Shown here: positions 36,001-47,158 of the stretch, piece by piece
Numbering within the stretch: position 1 is the stretch's first letter
Layout of the letters: the number at the start of each line of letters is the position of its first letter
NCBI GenBank assembly: GCA_015501585.1
Contig: JADNRY010000003.1
Span: 992,001-1,056,000 of the forward strand
Source: Rhodocollybia butyracea
Taxonomy: Eukaryota > Basidiomycota > Agaricomycetes > Agaricales > Omphalotaceae
Length of the DNA: 64,000 nucleotides
Direction of reading: 5' to 3'
Made by a program: the position numbers and the translations under genes
The notes under the pieces: generated by a model
Seen by the model: only the letters and a program-made list of their open reading frames with translations
What the model was told of the DNA's origin: nothing
The model's database searches: none

Positions 36001-37005
36001 ATGTCGTCGTCCAACGAATATGCCAAGCTACATCAGTGGCCTTGTTTTTCGAGTAAGTTTCTTTGCCTTCAGTAGCGAGTTAGTTGACTGTATTTACTTC
36101 AACCTAGACCTTCCTTCTTTCCTTATCAGTGTATGCACTATTCTTCCTCGCTGTTTTCCTGATGACCAGTCTGTTGGTTTTTGGCATGGATCCAGGGCAG
36201 AAACCATGCAAGTGAGTACATCCATGAATCCAAGCAAACTCTTTTTAATCGCTTTCAAAACTTTAGCTGCATCAACTTTTCAGACCTTTCCAATCCTCTT
36301 CTCATGCTCAAACGGTCCAAACGCACTCCTCTGATCCAGACTTCTTCTACCCCAATTTCGGAGACCGAAATATGGCACGAGAAAATTCAAGTGTTTTGTC
36401 TATCTTTCCTCGCCCTTGTCTGCTACAACGCTGTCTTCCTCTTACTCATTTTCCGTAACGTCTGTGGTATGATTTCGTCGAAAATTGACCAGGGCATTAC
36501 GCTCTTGAAGCGCCACATCGGGAATAACGAATACCAGCATCCCTCAGACCAACCAGTAGGAAGACATCGATACGCACAATATTCCGGTCTCATGCGGCCT
36601 GATTCTCATACCTGGGAACCCAACACTACATTTTTCAAGGATGACTGGCCGAGTGTGGCCTGGGTGGTTGGGAGTATCGACTTTGTGTTCATCCTATTTG
36701 TTTCAATCTTTTGGGTGGGTTTGGCGAAGGACATATATTCAGAAGGTGTAAACGTTCTCGTCGCACCAGTCTATATAATGTTCAGTATCCTTGGGGCATG
36801 CGGTCTTGTACTAGCAGCTTTCGTAGGGACAGAGTTTACAGTCGAGTGTCTGAAACTGGACATCTCTGGGACGGAGAATGGAAACAATGTGGCGTGGGGG
36901 CTGTGCGAGGAGATTTGGATGGCGATGGGGATGGATGCTGTGAAGTTGCGGAAGTTAAGTCAGATGCAGGGGAAGGGGAAGGCGGAGGAAGTCGGCATTT
37001 TATAA
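36001..37005 (+). pseudogene. Array copy G: exon 1 fused to the end of exon 2 by deletion
   Basis: The ATG at 36001 starts MSSSNEYAKL as in other copies, but the sequence then jumps directly into the last ~22 bases of exon 2 (ATCAGTGGCCTTGTTTTTCG), so intron 1 and most of exon 2 are missing and the joint is out of frame. Exon 3 (helix 1, with CN at its end) and exon 4 are otherwise open to the stop at 37005, with RYAQYSGLMRPDSHTWEP, helices 3-4 and WGLCEEIWMAMGMDAVKLRK. A downstream start could give an N-terminally shortened product, but the normal protein cannot be made. Confidence 0.8.
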
Positions 37006-37681
37006 TTACGGAAAAATCGCCCTGATAGCATTCGTGTAGGCATTCATGTACTTTAGATAGATAGTTTTAGGCCCTAAGACACCACTGATCATGATATTTA
37101 TTATTGTCAAAAAAGAGCTTGTACATTCATCACAGTTTCACTTAAGTCTAGCGCTCCCCACCAGCAGGATTTGAGCGAGCATCCATGTGCCAACTCCCCT
37201 TGTTATTCGATTTTCAACGTCAACATACATCTTTACTCAGTCTAATCTTTCTTCTGATCCCGACCGTCTGTCAATACCAAACAACCAATCCGCAGTTTCT
37301 TCTCTGGTGCTTCAAGCTTTCAGTGTGTGGAGTCAATCAGGTGCATTGGATGCCCACTCAGACAACTCAGACAAGGATATCAGTCTCAGAATGTTTCAGC
37401 CAGATAGCAGTAGCACATACCGAGTCAATAGTACCTGGCGTGGTTGAACTGGCGGCAGCTGTGAGCTCCTCCATCCTATAAAAGCTCTATATTGACGTTT
37501 TCTTTCCAGAAATTACTTCTCCCTGTCTTCATCGGTAACTTGTCGCCCTCCCTCGCGTGTTGGGAAAACACACGCTCGCTGGAGTTGCGGACAAATTTCA
37601 AATTACATTGTAAGACTTCCCTTTGTGAACCTCTTCTAGTGACACCCATCCGTTCTGCTCTTTTGACTGGAGATATGCACT

Positions 37682-38977
37682 ATGCCGCTGTCCAATGAAA
37701 ATGTCAGGCCGCCGACTTCTGTATGTTTATGCTTGTCCAGTAGGCCCTACTTCCCGCTAACTCTATATTCTGAAAAGGAATATGTCTCATTAATTGACCC
37801 ACCACAAAGCCCCACTACCAGTCTTGGTAGCACAGTGGGCTCTAGCCCCGAGGCCAAATCACAGCCATCTTTGCCCAAAGTAACTGACAGCGAAACCGCT
37901 GTCTTGGACCCGCATTCGAAAGATATGGATATCACAGATGCCTTGGCTCTCAAGCTCCGAAAGAAGTTGTTGTCAGAGATTAATCTCTTTGCCTTCCGAG
38001 TAAGCCTTTGCTTTCAGTAATGAGATAACAATGTATTTCTACTTCTCACTAGACCTTTCTCCTCCCAGCATCGATGTATGCATTATTATTTCCGATTTGT
38101 TTTCTGGTGGTCAGTGCAATGATTGTCTCTAAGGGGGAGAACGAACCAGGCCAGTGAGTGCATCCACGAAACTAAACTGTTTACTGTTGATTTAACAGCT
38201 ACAGTTGCCCCAGCACTCCAAAACTTCAAACTCCTCTGCTCATGCCCAATTCCACTCTTGTGCCCCCAATCTCAGAGATCAAAGTATAACGCGAGGAAGC
38301 CCCAGTGTTCATTCAATTTTTCCTCGCCCTTCTTTTATATAATACTGTCCTCATCCTGCTCGCTTTCCGTACCATGCGCGGAAAAGTTTCTTTGAAAATC
38401 GACACGGGAATGGCCCTCTTGAAACGCCACATCGGAAACAGCGAGTATCAGTATAGGTTGAACTGGCCACATCGGAAACAGCGAGTATCAGTATAGGTCG
38501 AACTGGCCACTGGGAGTACATCAATACACACAGTATACCGGTTCCATGCGGCCTGACCCTCGTACGTGGAAGCCTAGGACATCTTTCTTTAACGACGGCG
38601 AATGGTTTAATTTGGCCTGGACCATTGAGTTTATCATTGACTCTTTATTACTTGTCTTTGCTTCAACCACTCGGGCGTTTTATACGGAAGGCATACATTT
38701 GGGAGAGTATAGCATGACTATCCTTGTGACCCCAATTTATATAGCGTCCGGCTTCGTTGCTGTACTCCCTCTCTGGAGGGCAGTGATTTATGGGCTAGAG
38801 GTATCTATAGATAAGCATCAGAGACTGGAGATCTTTTGGGGGGCGCCTTCCGATGAAGAAGCTGATGCGGTGTGGGGACTATGTGAAGAGATTTGGATGG
38901 CGATGGGGATGGATTCTGAGAAGTTACAGAAGTTAAGTAAGGCAGAGGGAGTGCAATCAAGAGTCGGCAGTGTATAA
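37682..38977 (+). pseudogene. Array copy H: nonsense codon and 40-bp tandem duplication
   Basis: Exon 1 encodes MPLSNENVRPPTS. Exon 2 is shorter than in copy D but open, with DMDITDALALKLRKKLLSE, and exon 3 encodes a divergent helix 1. In exon 4 the codon after SEIKV is TAA (near 38288), where active copies have Trp or Gly. A 40-base unit is then duplicated in tandem at 38427-38506, shifting the frame. Beyond it the frame again matches the family (HQYTQYTGSMRPDPRTWKP, WGLCEEIWMAMGMDSEKLQK) to the stop at 38977. It is the most diverged copy and marks the right end of the array. Confidence 0.82.
38427..38506 (+). repeat. 40-bp tandem duplication in array copy H
   Basis: Two units starting CCACATCGGAAACAGCGAGT stand head to tail and differ at one base near the end (GGTTGAACTGG versus GGTCGAACTGG). 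The other copies have this segment once. Forty is not a multiple of three, so the duplication breaks the frame. Confidence 0.95.
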
Positions 38978-39280
38978 TTACATGTTGAATCGGAGGAGGT
39001 TAAGCAAATGGCGGTGGTAGCGCTCGTGCGAGGCCACTTCAAAAGAAAAGACCTTCCAGAGCTTGTTCGTAGGTTGGCATAGCGTTCCCCGCCACAGCAG
39101 AGGTTCAGGCCAGCTGCACTTCTGCTACTGACCGCTCTTTGACAGAATTTCACGCATTTACCTGTTTGGAACTTTCGCCCTTATCCGATTGTCAACATCC
39201 CCAATGTTCTTATTATACAATACATCAGTGTATTTGAACTTTATAACCGGATCCTGTGATGAGCAGTCTCTTTCCCCTTT
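38978..39280. other. Spacer between the array and P450 copy 2
   Basis: Array 3' flank (CGCTCGTGCGAGGC and AGCTTGTTCGTAGGTT match the flanks of other copies), then ordinary sequence. The two genes converge here. Confidence 0.5.
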
Positions 39281-41195
39281 TCAATGACTATTCTGAACGA
39301 ACACCTGATATTCCTTCTCCCATCGTGGAACGAAGTAATTTACACAATTGTTCGACGCAAAGTTGTCAATCCTAATGGGAGTTTAAGGATATATTACTTG
39401 AACATACACAGCTACACTTACGTGTCTTCCGTAATGAGGAGTTGAAGGTCGAGTCTTCGAAAGATATTTCCAAAAATGAGGTATAGTTCGCACCATGCTA
39501 GACTGCAAAATAACCAATCAACAAGGCCTCGATTGAGGAGGGATGCGATATATACTTAAGTCCTAGACTATGAAGAGAAATCAGATGAAAGCTCAGGCTG
39601 ATTGGAGGCAATATTCACCATATACGAGGCCCTTTGCTGAAAGGTGCTAGATCAAACATGATTTGATTGGTATCTTCGACTAGCCATCGATCCGGATTAA
39701 ATGTATATGGGTCTGGAAATACTTCGGGATTCATGTGCAGATACATCACACTCATTCCCACTGTAGTCTGCAGTGTATCATCAACTGGCGGGGTACTCGG
39801 TTGAATCAGGGAATGACTCACGCCTGAGGGGATCTTGAAACCACCTATCTCTGGAGTTGATGGGCCTACAACACGAGGAAGAGGATGAACAACTCCCATT
39901 GAGAATTGTAGGACTTCCTTAATAAATGCTGTCTGTGAGTGAAAAAATTATTATTATTAAGTTAGGTCAAAGCGGTATATCGCATACCAAATAAGGCAAC
40001 TTTTCAAGTATAGTATAGCTCATTGGACGATCTTTATCAATCCAAACTTCCTCAAGCTCTTCCTTGAGTTTCTTGTTGATAGAGGGGTATTTTAGTGCAT
40101 AGAAAGTCCCGATATGGCAAGCATTTCCGACGGTATCACTACCAGCACCAACTAGAACAAATGCTTCATCCACGAGTGATGATCGAGATGGACGTTCTTG
40201 ATCTTTCGGTTCCAGTAGATGATGGAAAACCGTTTCGTGTTCTGCCATTGACAGTGTCTCAGGATTGTTGATGAGGGAGTCGATTTGGCGCTCCCATCCG
40301 AGTTTCAGCATCCTCAAGTAGCTTGGTAAAAGCCACGAGATGAGCGTTGGTGGGCCATAAAAAGCAAAGCCTACCAAGAAAGGAAAGTGGCGCTCAAACC
40401 AGAGCTTGGTTATAGATTCATGCGTGCCTTTTAGGACGGGATGAGAGAAACCAGGGCTTTCAAGAGTGTTGGGCGATTCAGCAAAGCAGTAGGAAGTTAT
40501 GATATCCATAGTAAGCGCACGGTACGCAACAGCCATTGACACGGTTGCGCTTGGTGAGTTGTAGTTGCTTTTAAGTACAGTTAGTAGCTTATCAATCTTG
40601 CAAGTTCTTTAAAAGTCAGGAGCTTTATATGTAAAAAGCGACACTCACCTTTTGTTGGATCGTGTACTCGAGCGACATCACCGCTTTCCGGGAGAACAGT
40701 GGCTGTAATAAGCCCCTTCGTTGCTTTGCAACTTCTGGGTCACAGAAGATAAGGGAGCCCTGACGAGCATGGGCTCCCATGGCAGAGTAGAATTCATGGT
40801 CCTTTACTAGGGTCGACCCATAAGTATAGATATCATGGTAAGCTTGTCTGTAGTTGAAATGAAGCTGTGGGGCTATTATTAAAATACAAGACTCATTTCT
40901 GAAACGGTGAGCTACTGACAGTATTGGGACCGATTCTGATCACCGGACCTGGTGGTTTAAAGTTTAATATTCAGCCGTTGCCAGCTTTGTTTGGCTTACC
41001 GTGCAATTTATGCAGTCGTTCGATTTCAGCAATGAGGCCGCCTCCTTTGACAATGTTGTAGTACACTTCATACCAATTGGTCAAAGCTGCTAGGATTGGC
41101 CCTGGATATTTATGGAGAGGATGAAAGAAAGTCCTGTAGAGGGCCAATACAAAAAGGGAGGAAAACAAAAGATATAAAAAGAGTAGAGAGTACAT
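39281..41195 (-). CDS. Cytochrome P450, copy 2, open frame, 493 aa, ExxR altered to ExxQ
   Basis: An ER-anchored heme monooxygenase resembling fungal trichodiene oxygenases; substrate unknown. Exons on the minus strand are 41195-41000, 40948-40920, 40864-40649, 40596-39988, 39932-39822, 39767-39619, 39502-39422 and 39371-39281. Together they give 1482 bases with no internal stop and GT-AG introns. An N-terminal anchor (residues ~1-20) precedes the proline hinge YPGP. The I-helix AGSDT lies at about 298-302, PDRW is present, and FSKGPRIC with the split heme-ligand cysteine falls at 437. The K-helix motif reads EVLQ (356-359): the near-invariant Arg of ExxR is Gln, whereas copy 1 has EALR. It may therefore fold poorly or be on the way to decay despite its open frame. 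Confidence 0.9.
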
Positions 41196-41227
41196 GGAGG
41201 GGTAAAGGGGAGCAGAAAACTGACCAG

Positions 41228-41282
41228 TGCCCTTAAGTAGGGACCACCTGGCGGGTTGCCCTTCCTTCCTTCCTTCCACTCC
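41228..41282 (-). promoter_or_regulatory. Conserved upstream block of the P450 genes
   Basis: On the minus strand a GGAAGGAAGGAAGG run is followed by CCGCCAGGTGGTCCCT and a TTAAGG word, roughly 30-85 bases before the P450 ATG. The same order occurs upstream of P450 copy 3 (62891-62940), indicating a shared promoter or leader. The binding factor is unknown. Confidence 0.55.
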
Positions 41283-43055
41283 AATTTAACTCGAAAGGGA
41301 CGAATGTTCCGATGGTCGGATGTCTAACAATGTACCGTCCGAGCACCAACAGTCTGGCCAAACGTTGTTTCCTTATAGTTTTAATTGTGTATGCCTTCTA
41401 GTCAATAGACTCGGACTTTGCTCTGTACCATCCACCTCTCAAGCACTTTGTAACCGCCCCGTGACGTATACCTACGAAGTAAGTTCAAGCGAGCCTCGAA
41501 ATTCGAATTTAACTTACTCTGGGGTAAAACTCACGATCCGAATATGAGCAGACCCGCGACTTTTTGAAAGTAAGGTTTGAGCTCAATTACGCGCCCTTTT
41601 CATGACCTAGACTTGGTTTTCAAAAGGATCCGGAGATACATATGTCCTCAAAAACCTGAGAATATGGAAGCAGCCGCGCAAAGATATGTGCGTGATAATC
41701 TAACCAAAGGACAACTCCTTGTCAAATGGTGCAACATTAAACACATGAAACATATATTTGACTTACCTCTTGAGCTCACTACACCACTATTCTTTATCGA
41801 CTCCATAGAGGCGGAGTGTCTTGAGCGTAACACTCCCATTCCGATTCCGACCTGTCTCTCAGTGGCCGGCTTTTCCTTTATGGGACATTCAATCGTTTGA
41901 GCCGAGCATCTGGGTTATCCGGATAAGCGTTTTGGGAGCAATGAAACTGCTGGAGTTGATAAGTTTTTTTCGATCTGTTCGGGCATTCAGGCCTCAGGTC
42001 TTATTAACATATTCACTTGAAAGTTCAATTGAGTCACCAGGTGACACAGTGAAAATGGATAGGGAGATGTGAGAACGAAGGTCAAATGGATGCTCGGTCC
42101 GTACTACGCACCAGGTGACAAGGTGAAAATGGATAGGGAGATGTGAGAACGAAGGTCAAATGGCCGTACTACAAAGTCCGAGCCAGCAACAAGCCTCACC
42201 TCTCTCACCTGAAAGAATCACGGTCTTATGATTTATCCATCAACGGGATTGGAAGATATCATTGCTGGGCCCAGAATGTAGGAACGGACGAGTACATGAA
42301 AGTCATAACTGGCGATATGCTAGAATTTCTGCGCACCATACTTGCCTCGTTATCCTTGACATGCTTGCGGTAGATGGAGAGGTCATGGAGAGACACAGAT
42401 AAGGGAAGGTACAACGAAGCAATGGGCTTCCCCAATTGAGGAGGATACAGATACAGTCAAAGTGAGAAGGGAGCGCAACCGAATGGTGGATGACAGCAGA
42501 CCGTGGCTGGGTTGAGGAAGGGTTGGATTTTATAATATTAGACCCGCACCTCAGCACGCACAATAAGCGCAGGAACGATGGAATAATATTATCCAATGCG
42601 CCGGAGGATGTACGGGGAGTAAACGACATCCCGAATACCGAATCGTGAGTTACACTGTATCACTGAAGCGACCATTCCGATCCTTGGAAAAAGCGTTCAA
42701 CGTCTAACGCTAATTGGTTTGAGGCCTTGAGGAGCCACGTCCTTCAAATACTTCCTCAATCCGTTTAATACTACAACGCTTCTCTACTAGCTGACCCCCT
42801 TATGTTCGTCATCAACTTGGTATGTATTTCTCAGTATGCGCGCGGTCTCACGCGGAATTCCGTCTTTGGACAGACATCAGCTACGATTTCACCATAACCA
42901 CGAGAACCATGGTTGAAGTCCCTAATTCTACGCTCGTAGATCGCATTGAGAATTGTCGGGAAGAGCGAGAAGATGATTAATCTTCTGGGCGAATTCAAAG
43001 GAAAATGGTAAATATGCTCAGCGACTTATCGTCATCTTGTAAAGTAATACCCTCT
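41283..43055. other. Intergenic, no gene recognised; includes a 74-bp-period tandem repeat
   Basis: Open frames up to 108 codons occur (41577-41900, 42303-42629) without recognisable motifs. At 42035-42165 a unit starting CACCAGGTGACA and containing GAAAATGGATAGGGAGATGT is repeated once with a 74-base period. Confidence 0.5.
42035..42165 (+). repeat. Tandem direct repeat, 74-base period, two units
   Basis: Units begin at 42035 and 42109. The shared part runs for about 55 bases (CACCAGGTGACA through GAACGAAGGTCAAATGG) with one or two differences. Confidence 0.85.
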
Positions 43056-43059
43056 TGAT

Positions 43060-43797
43060 ATTGGAGCTTAAGAGAGAAAAGATCGTAGTCTGTCGTCCTC
43101 AGAGACATGGTGCCTGTGATAATGTCGAGTCTCTGCCCGCCGAGTAGATCGACGAGCTTCCTAGATTATTCAGAATCACAGTCCCGGGTGACTGTATTTG
43201 GATGATTCAGACGGAGCTTGACCTTGGGAGGTAGGTCTTCTATGATAAGCAGAGGAACTCTTCGTCGTAGATCTGTGAGGTCCTTTGGAGGAACAGGTGA
43301 AGGCGACCTTTGCGGGTCCATTGTGGAGTAGTTGCATAGGAGAGATGACGATTCAAGCCGCTACTCTCATGTTGAGATTCTGATTTGGAATATGGGTGAG
43401 ATATTGTTTTCGATAGACGGGAGGCTGATGTAGAAGTAGAAGTAGCGGTTTTGTCTTTCGTGGTGGCGGACCGTACTACTCCATTGGATTCGGGTCCAGC
43501 TCGGGAATAGCCGTTTCCTCTGTAACTGAGATCCATGGTTCTTCGAGAGAGTCGGCGCTTGTTGGTTTAAAATCACAGCCGCGCTACTTGAACGATGCAT
43601 AACACCGTATTGTTGGTACGGAGCACCATTCCAGGGAGTACCAGAGCGATCTTGGAAGGTATATTGACCAGTATCCGCATCGTATCATATACGTTTGGAG
43701 CCAAATGGAAGGCAATAACCATCCTGTTATAGCACATTAATGCTACTTGCTTTTGTGATTTAAAAAACTCGTCATACTGTGGCCAACGGTCCATGGA
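43060..43797 (-). pseudogene. Decayed paralogue of the GRWTQYDE Ser-rich protein
   Basis: On the minus strand the start (MDRWPQYDE, at 43797) and short first exon are recognisable, but the donor has been altered (GAGTTTTTTAAATC in place of GAG-GTAAAA). Frames then shift repeatedly, and the middle of the gene is much shorter than in the intact copy. Fragments that still read are SLEEPWISVTEE-like codons near 43535, SKTISHPYSKSESQ, and the HYHRRHVSEDDR-like end near 43090. Flanking sequence on both sides matches that of the copy at 48.9-50.1 kb, so the two derive from a segmental duplication. Confidence 0.8.
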
Positions 43798-43799
43798 TG

Positions 43800-44957
43800 T
43801 GGCAAATGAAGGGGAAAACAAGGCCGTCGTTGTTCAAGTTGATATATAGGGTGAGCTGTTAGATCCCGGCCTCGTGCAAATACTCAGGCGAGTGAGCACC
43901 GTCATCACCAACAGCAAGAATGAGCTCGCAACTGCGTTCAATGAGCCAGCGTCTTCTGAGCGAGTACATCCAGCATGTCTATGAGAACAGGTGCATTTAG
44001 CGACGTGTGCATTTGATGGTCAACAAGTTAAGTTGAACAAGAGGAAAGCATGTTCCAGCGCGGAAAGACTCACTTCATCAAGGGAAAGCGTAGTTGATGG
44101 CCGCATAGGTTTAAGCCTGTTACGAATTAAATACATCATTGTGGCCTCCCGAAGGACTCTAAACCCTCTTGACAACTCTTGACACTAACCGTCACCGTGA
44201 GGAACAAGTCAAGGTATATGGATCGAGCGGGCATCAACCGCGATGGAACAGGCTTACGGCTGCTTACGGACCGGTTTACTGTTACCATTATTCACGTGCT
44301 GTTACTATCCATGGTCACGTTCGGTTTAGTTTCTCTACTACTAGGTTTCTCTTCAGGGTATGTAAGCCCAAGTATCAAGACGCGGGGAGGTGCGACAGAC
44401 CAGCACCTCCATTCTATCTAGTTTATGTAATCGAGGAGGGTTTTGGGTGTTGCGGAGCTACGGGTAGTGGTTGTGTGTATCAAAGGGGCAGTTCAGGCTT
44501 GAGGTATAGTTGTTTGTTACACCTCATACGATCTTTCCCGCTCGACAAATTTAACGTGGTCCTCAAAACTGGTTCGCGTCGTGATCTCAGTGATCTCCAG
44601 CCTTAGAATGGCCGGTTTACAACCGCAGATTGGAAGCAATGCTAGTTGCGAACATGTGCAAGACTGTGCAAGACCGCTCAAGACCCTCGACTAAGAGCAG
44701 GTGCCAGGAATACATTTTTGCCAACAGGTACATGGAGACCGCATCGCCCATCCTGCCAAGGCATCGAATAATCATGGGGGGGCACAGAACATACCATCAT
44801 ATACCAGTTATACGCCGGTATAGCAGTGAGCACGGACCGCCCGCGCGTGATTGAACTTTCATGGGCGCAGAATACCAGTATAAATGACAAGTATGTATTC
44901 GACTATTCTCATTTCTTCTTTCTGTTTCGCTCTCTTTTGCCTTTCGCCATCCTCGTC
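43800..44957. other. Intergenic, no gene recognised
   Basis: The proximal part (GGTGAGCTGTTAGATCCCGG, near 43850) matches the upstream flank of the Ser-rich copy at 50.2 kb. The rest has open frames up to 145 codons (44169-44606), one with a hydrophobic stretch, but no domain or splice pattern was recognised. Confidence 0.45.
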
Positions 44958-47158
44958 ATGATTCTTTGCTCACCAGGAAACTGGCATCTACTACAGTTAT
45001 GGTCCCTGGTGTCTGTGGCGGTCACGTATGGTGCTATTATCAATAGTCGTACTATGTTCCTGCATGACCGTCGAGATTCAATACCCAACGGGTTTACCCA
45101 GATTGGTGTCGCGAGTGACGATACAATACTCCACATGCGTATCAATATCGAAATGGGGAATCGTACGGGACTCGAGGACGCGTTGAACAAGGCTAGTGAT
45201 CCATCTCACGAGAACTACGGCCAATGGCTATCAAAGGAAGATGTGAGTGGTAGACTGTCCTTTTATTTACGGCTAAACTCAATTTTAAGCCTAGATTCAA
45301 TACTACGCCGCCCCAACCCGCGAGGCGCTTCACTCTGTCCGAAAATGGCTCTCCTCAAATAACATTGACTCACAATCAGCGACCGTATCAGGAGACTGGA
45401 TTAAATTCAATGTTTCCGTCGGAACCGCTAACACCATGCTTAACGCAAGTTACAGTGTATTCGAATATACAGCTAGCGGACAGCAATTTGTGCGTACTTT
45501 GGAGTATAGTGTGCCGGAAGACCTAAAGGAACACGTCAAAGCCATACATCCTACTGGCTCGTAATGCTATTCAGTAGTTACAGTCTGCTGAATACTTACT
45601 AGCCATATGTTTTACAGGTTCTACCATTCGAGCCAACGTGCAATAATTCCATTACTGGACACCATCGCAACATAGGCTCCGGTGCAGCTGAGAAAGCCTC
45701 ATCAAACGCAAGTCTTTCAACACAACAGCCCAGTCCTCCAACTGCAATGAGGCTGTAACCCCTGCTTGCATACAGAAGCTTTACGGTCTTCCGACAACCC
45801 TAGTAAACTCAAATACAAGTATTACAATTGGAGTTTCTGCATTTTCGGGGCAGAAATGCTAACAAGGTTTGTTAAAAGCATACTGTAGAGTACCGTACTT
45901 TGATTGACTCTTTTGCTCATAGGCCGATTTAACAGCCTTCTTGAAAGGGCTTCAGGCCAGATATGCCCTCCAGTACAACATTCGGGACCGTACTGTGGGA
46001 TGATGCAGCAAACAGCCAAAACATTTCTGACGCTGGCGACGAAGCTGTAAGTAGAAGCTCTCTTTTTACACATCGACTGACCATTATCTCGATAGAATTT
46101 AGATATCCAAGTAAGCCTTAAGCAATATATCCACGGTAGATTCTATATATCGTTTGACAGTACACAATCGGGCTGGCTAATGGCATTCCAACAACATTTT
46201 TTGACGTTGGCTCCACTAATAATGACGGAATGGGTGGGACTTTTGACTTCATCAATGACCTTCTGGCAGAGAAGAACCCCCGTTGGTTCTAACGACTAGT
46301 TATGGTGGTGATTTAAATGGTGATGAAAATGGAGTATCCATACCGTTGGCTTTTGCGATGTGCGACGCATTAATGAAGCTCACCGCACGTGGTGTATCTA
46401 TCCTATACGCTTCTGGAGATGGAGGTGTTTCTGGTTTCCAACCTAATGATGAATGCAATGGCAAATCGTTTTGGGCTACGTGGCCTGCCAGCTGCCCTTA
46501 GTAAGTGCGCTACCATCATTGTTCTGAACATGACTGATCACAATGCCTTCAGTGTTACCTCAGTTGGTGCCACTGGTAACATTCCTGAGACGGCTGCTGC
46601 CTTATCTTCGGGCGGATTTTCCAACCTTTTTGAACAGCCTTCGTGGCGTATGTATCTCTTTGCCTTCGTTTTGAAACGGAGCTGACCTTTGATCATCCAG
46701 AGCAAAATGCTGTAGCAACATACCTCAACAAAACCGGTAACCTGTACGAGGGACTATATAATAGGACAGGACGTGGTTACCCCGACGTCTCTGCACAAGG
46801 CGAAAATATACAGATTATCATGTATGGAGAGCCCGAGCCAGTGAATGGAACTTCTGCCTCTTCGCCCATCTTCGCTGCGATTATTGCACTTCTTAATGAT
46901 GAACTCTCATCAGCTGGAAAGCCGTCATTGGGCTTCCTGAACCCATGGATTTACGCACACCCTGAAGCGTTCAACGATATCACAAGGTTCGTGACTCTAA
47001 CTGTGTTGTAGACTCTATCTTCGCTTAACGATTATTCTAGTGGTTCAAACCCCGGCTGTGGCACAGACGGTTTCCCAGCTCTCCCTGGATGGGACCCAGT
47101 AACCGGAGTAGGTTCCCCAAACTATCCAGCGATGAGAAAAGCATTGGGACTGTCGTAG
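44958..47158 (+). pseudogene. Secreted peptidase S53 (sedolisin/TPP1-like), several frameshifts
   Basis: S53 peptidases are acid serine-carboxyl proteases secreted as proenzymes. The start at 44958 gives a hydrophobic leader and a prodomain with DPSHENYGQWLSKED. Exon 2 (about 45294 onward) continues the prodomain (YYAAPTREALHSVRKWL). The catalytic domain shows the Glu/Asp pair in GDEANLDIQ (split by an intron) and YTIGLANGIP, then SYGGDLNGDENG, SGDGGVSG, and the serine motif NGTSASSP. It ends with the calcium-site region (NPGCGTDGF, GWDPVTGVGSPNY) and a TAG at 47156. Introns are short and GT-AG. Frames break after the prodomain (about 45650-45740), near 45955 and near 46282 (C run, one base missing). 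With catalytic residues all present but at least three breaks, it is a relatively young pseudogene. Confidence 0.82.

Noticed and set aside
44169..44606. 145-codon frame overlapping an 80-codon frame with a hydrophobic segment
   Set aside because: No recognisable domain, and the two overlapping frames cannot both be real; left as intergenic.
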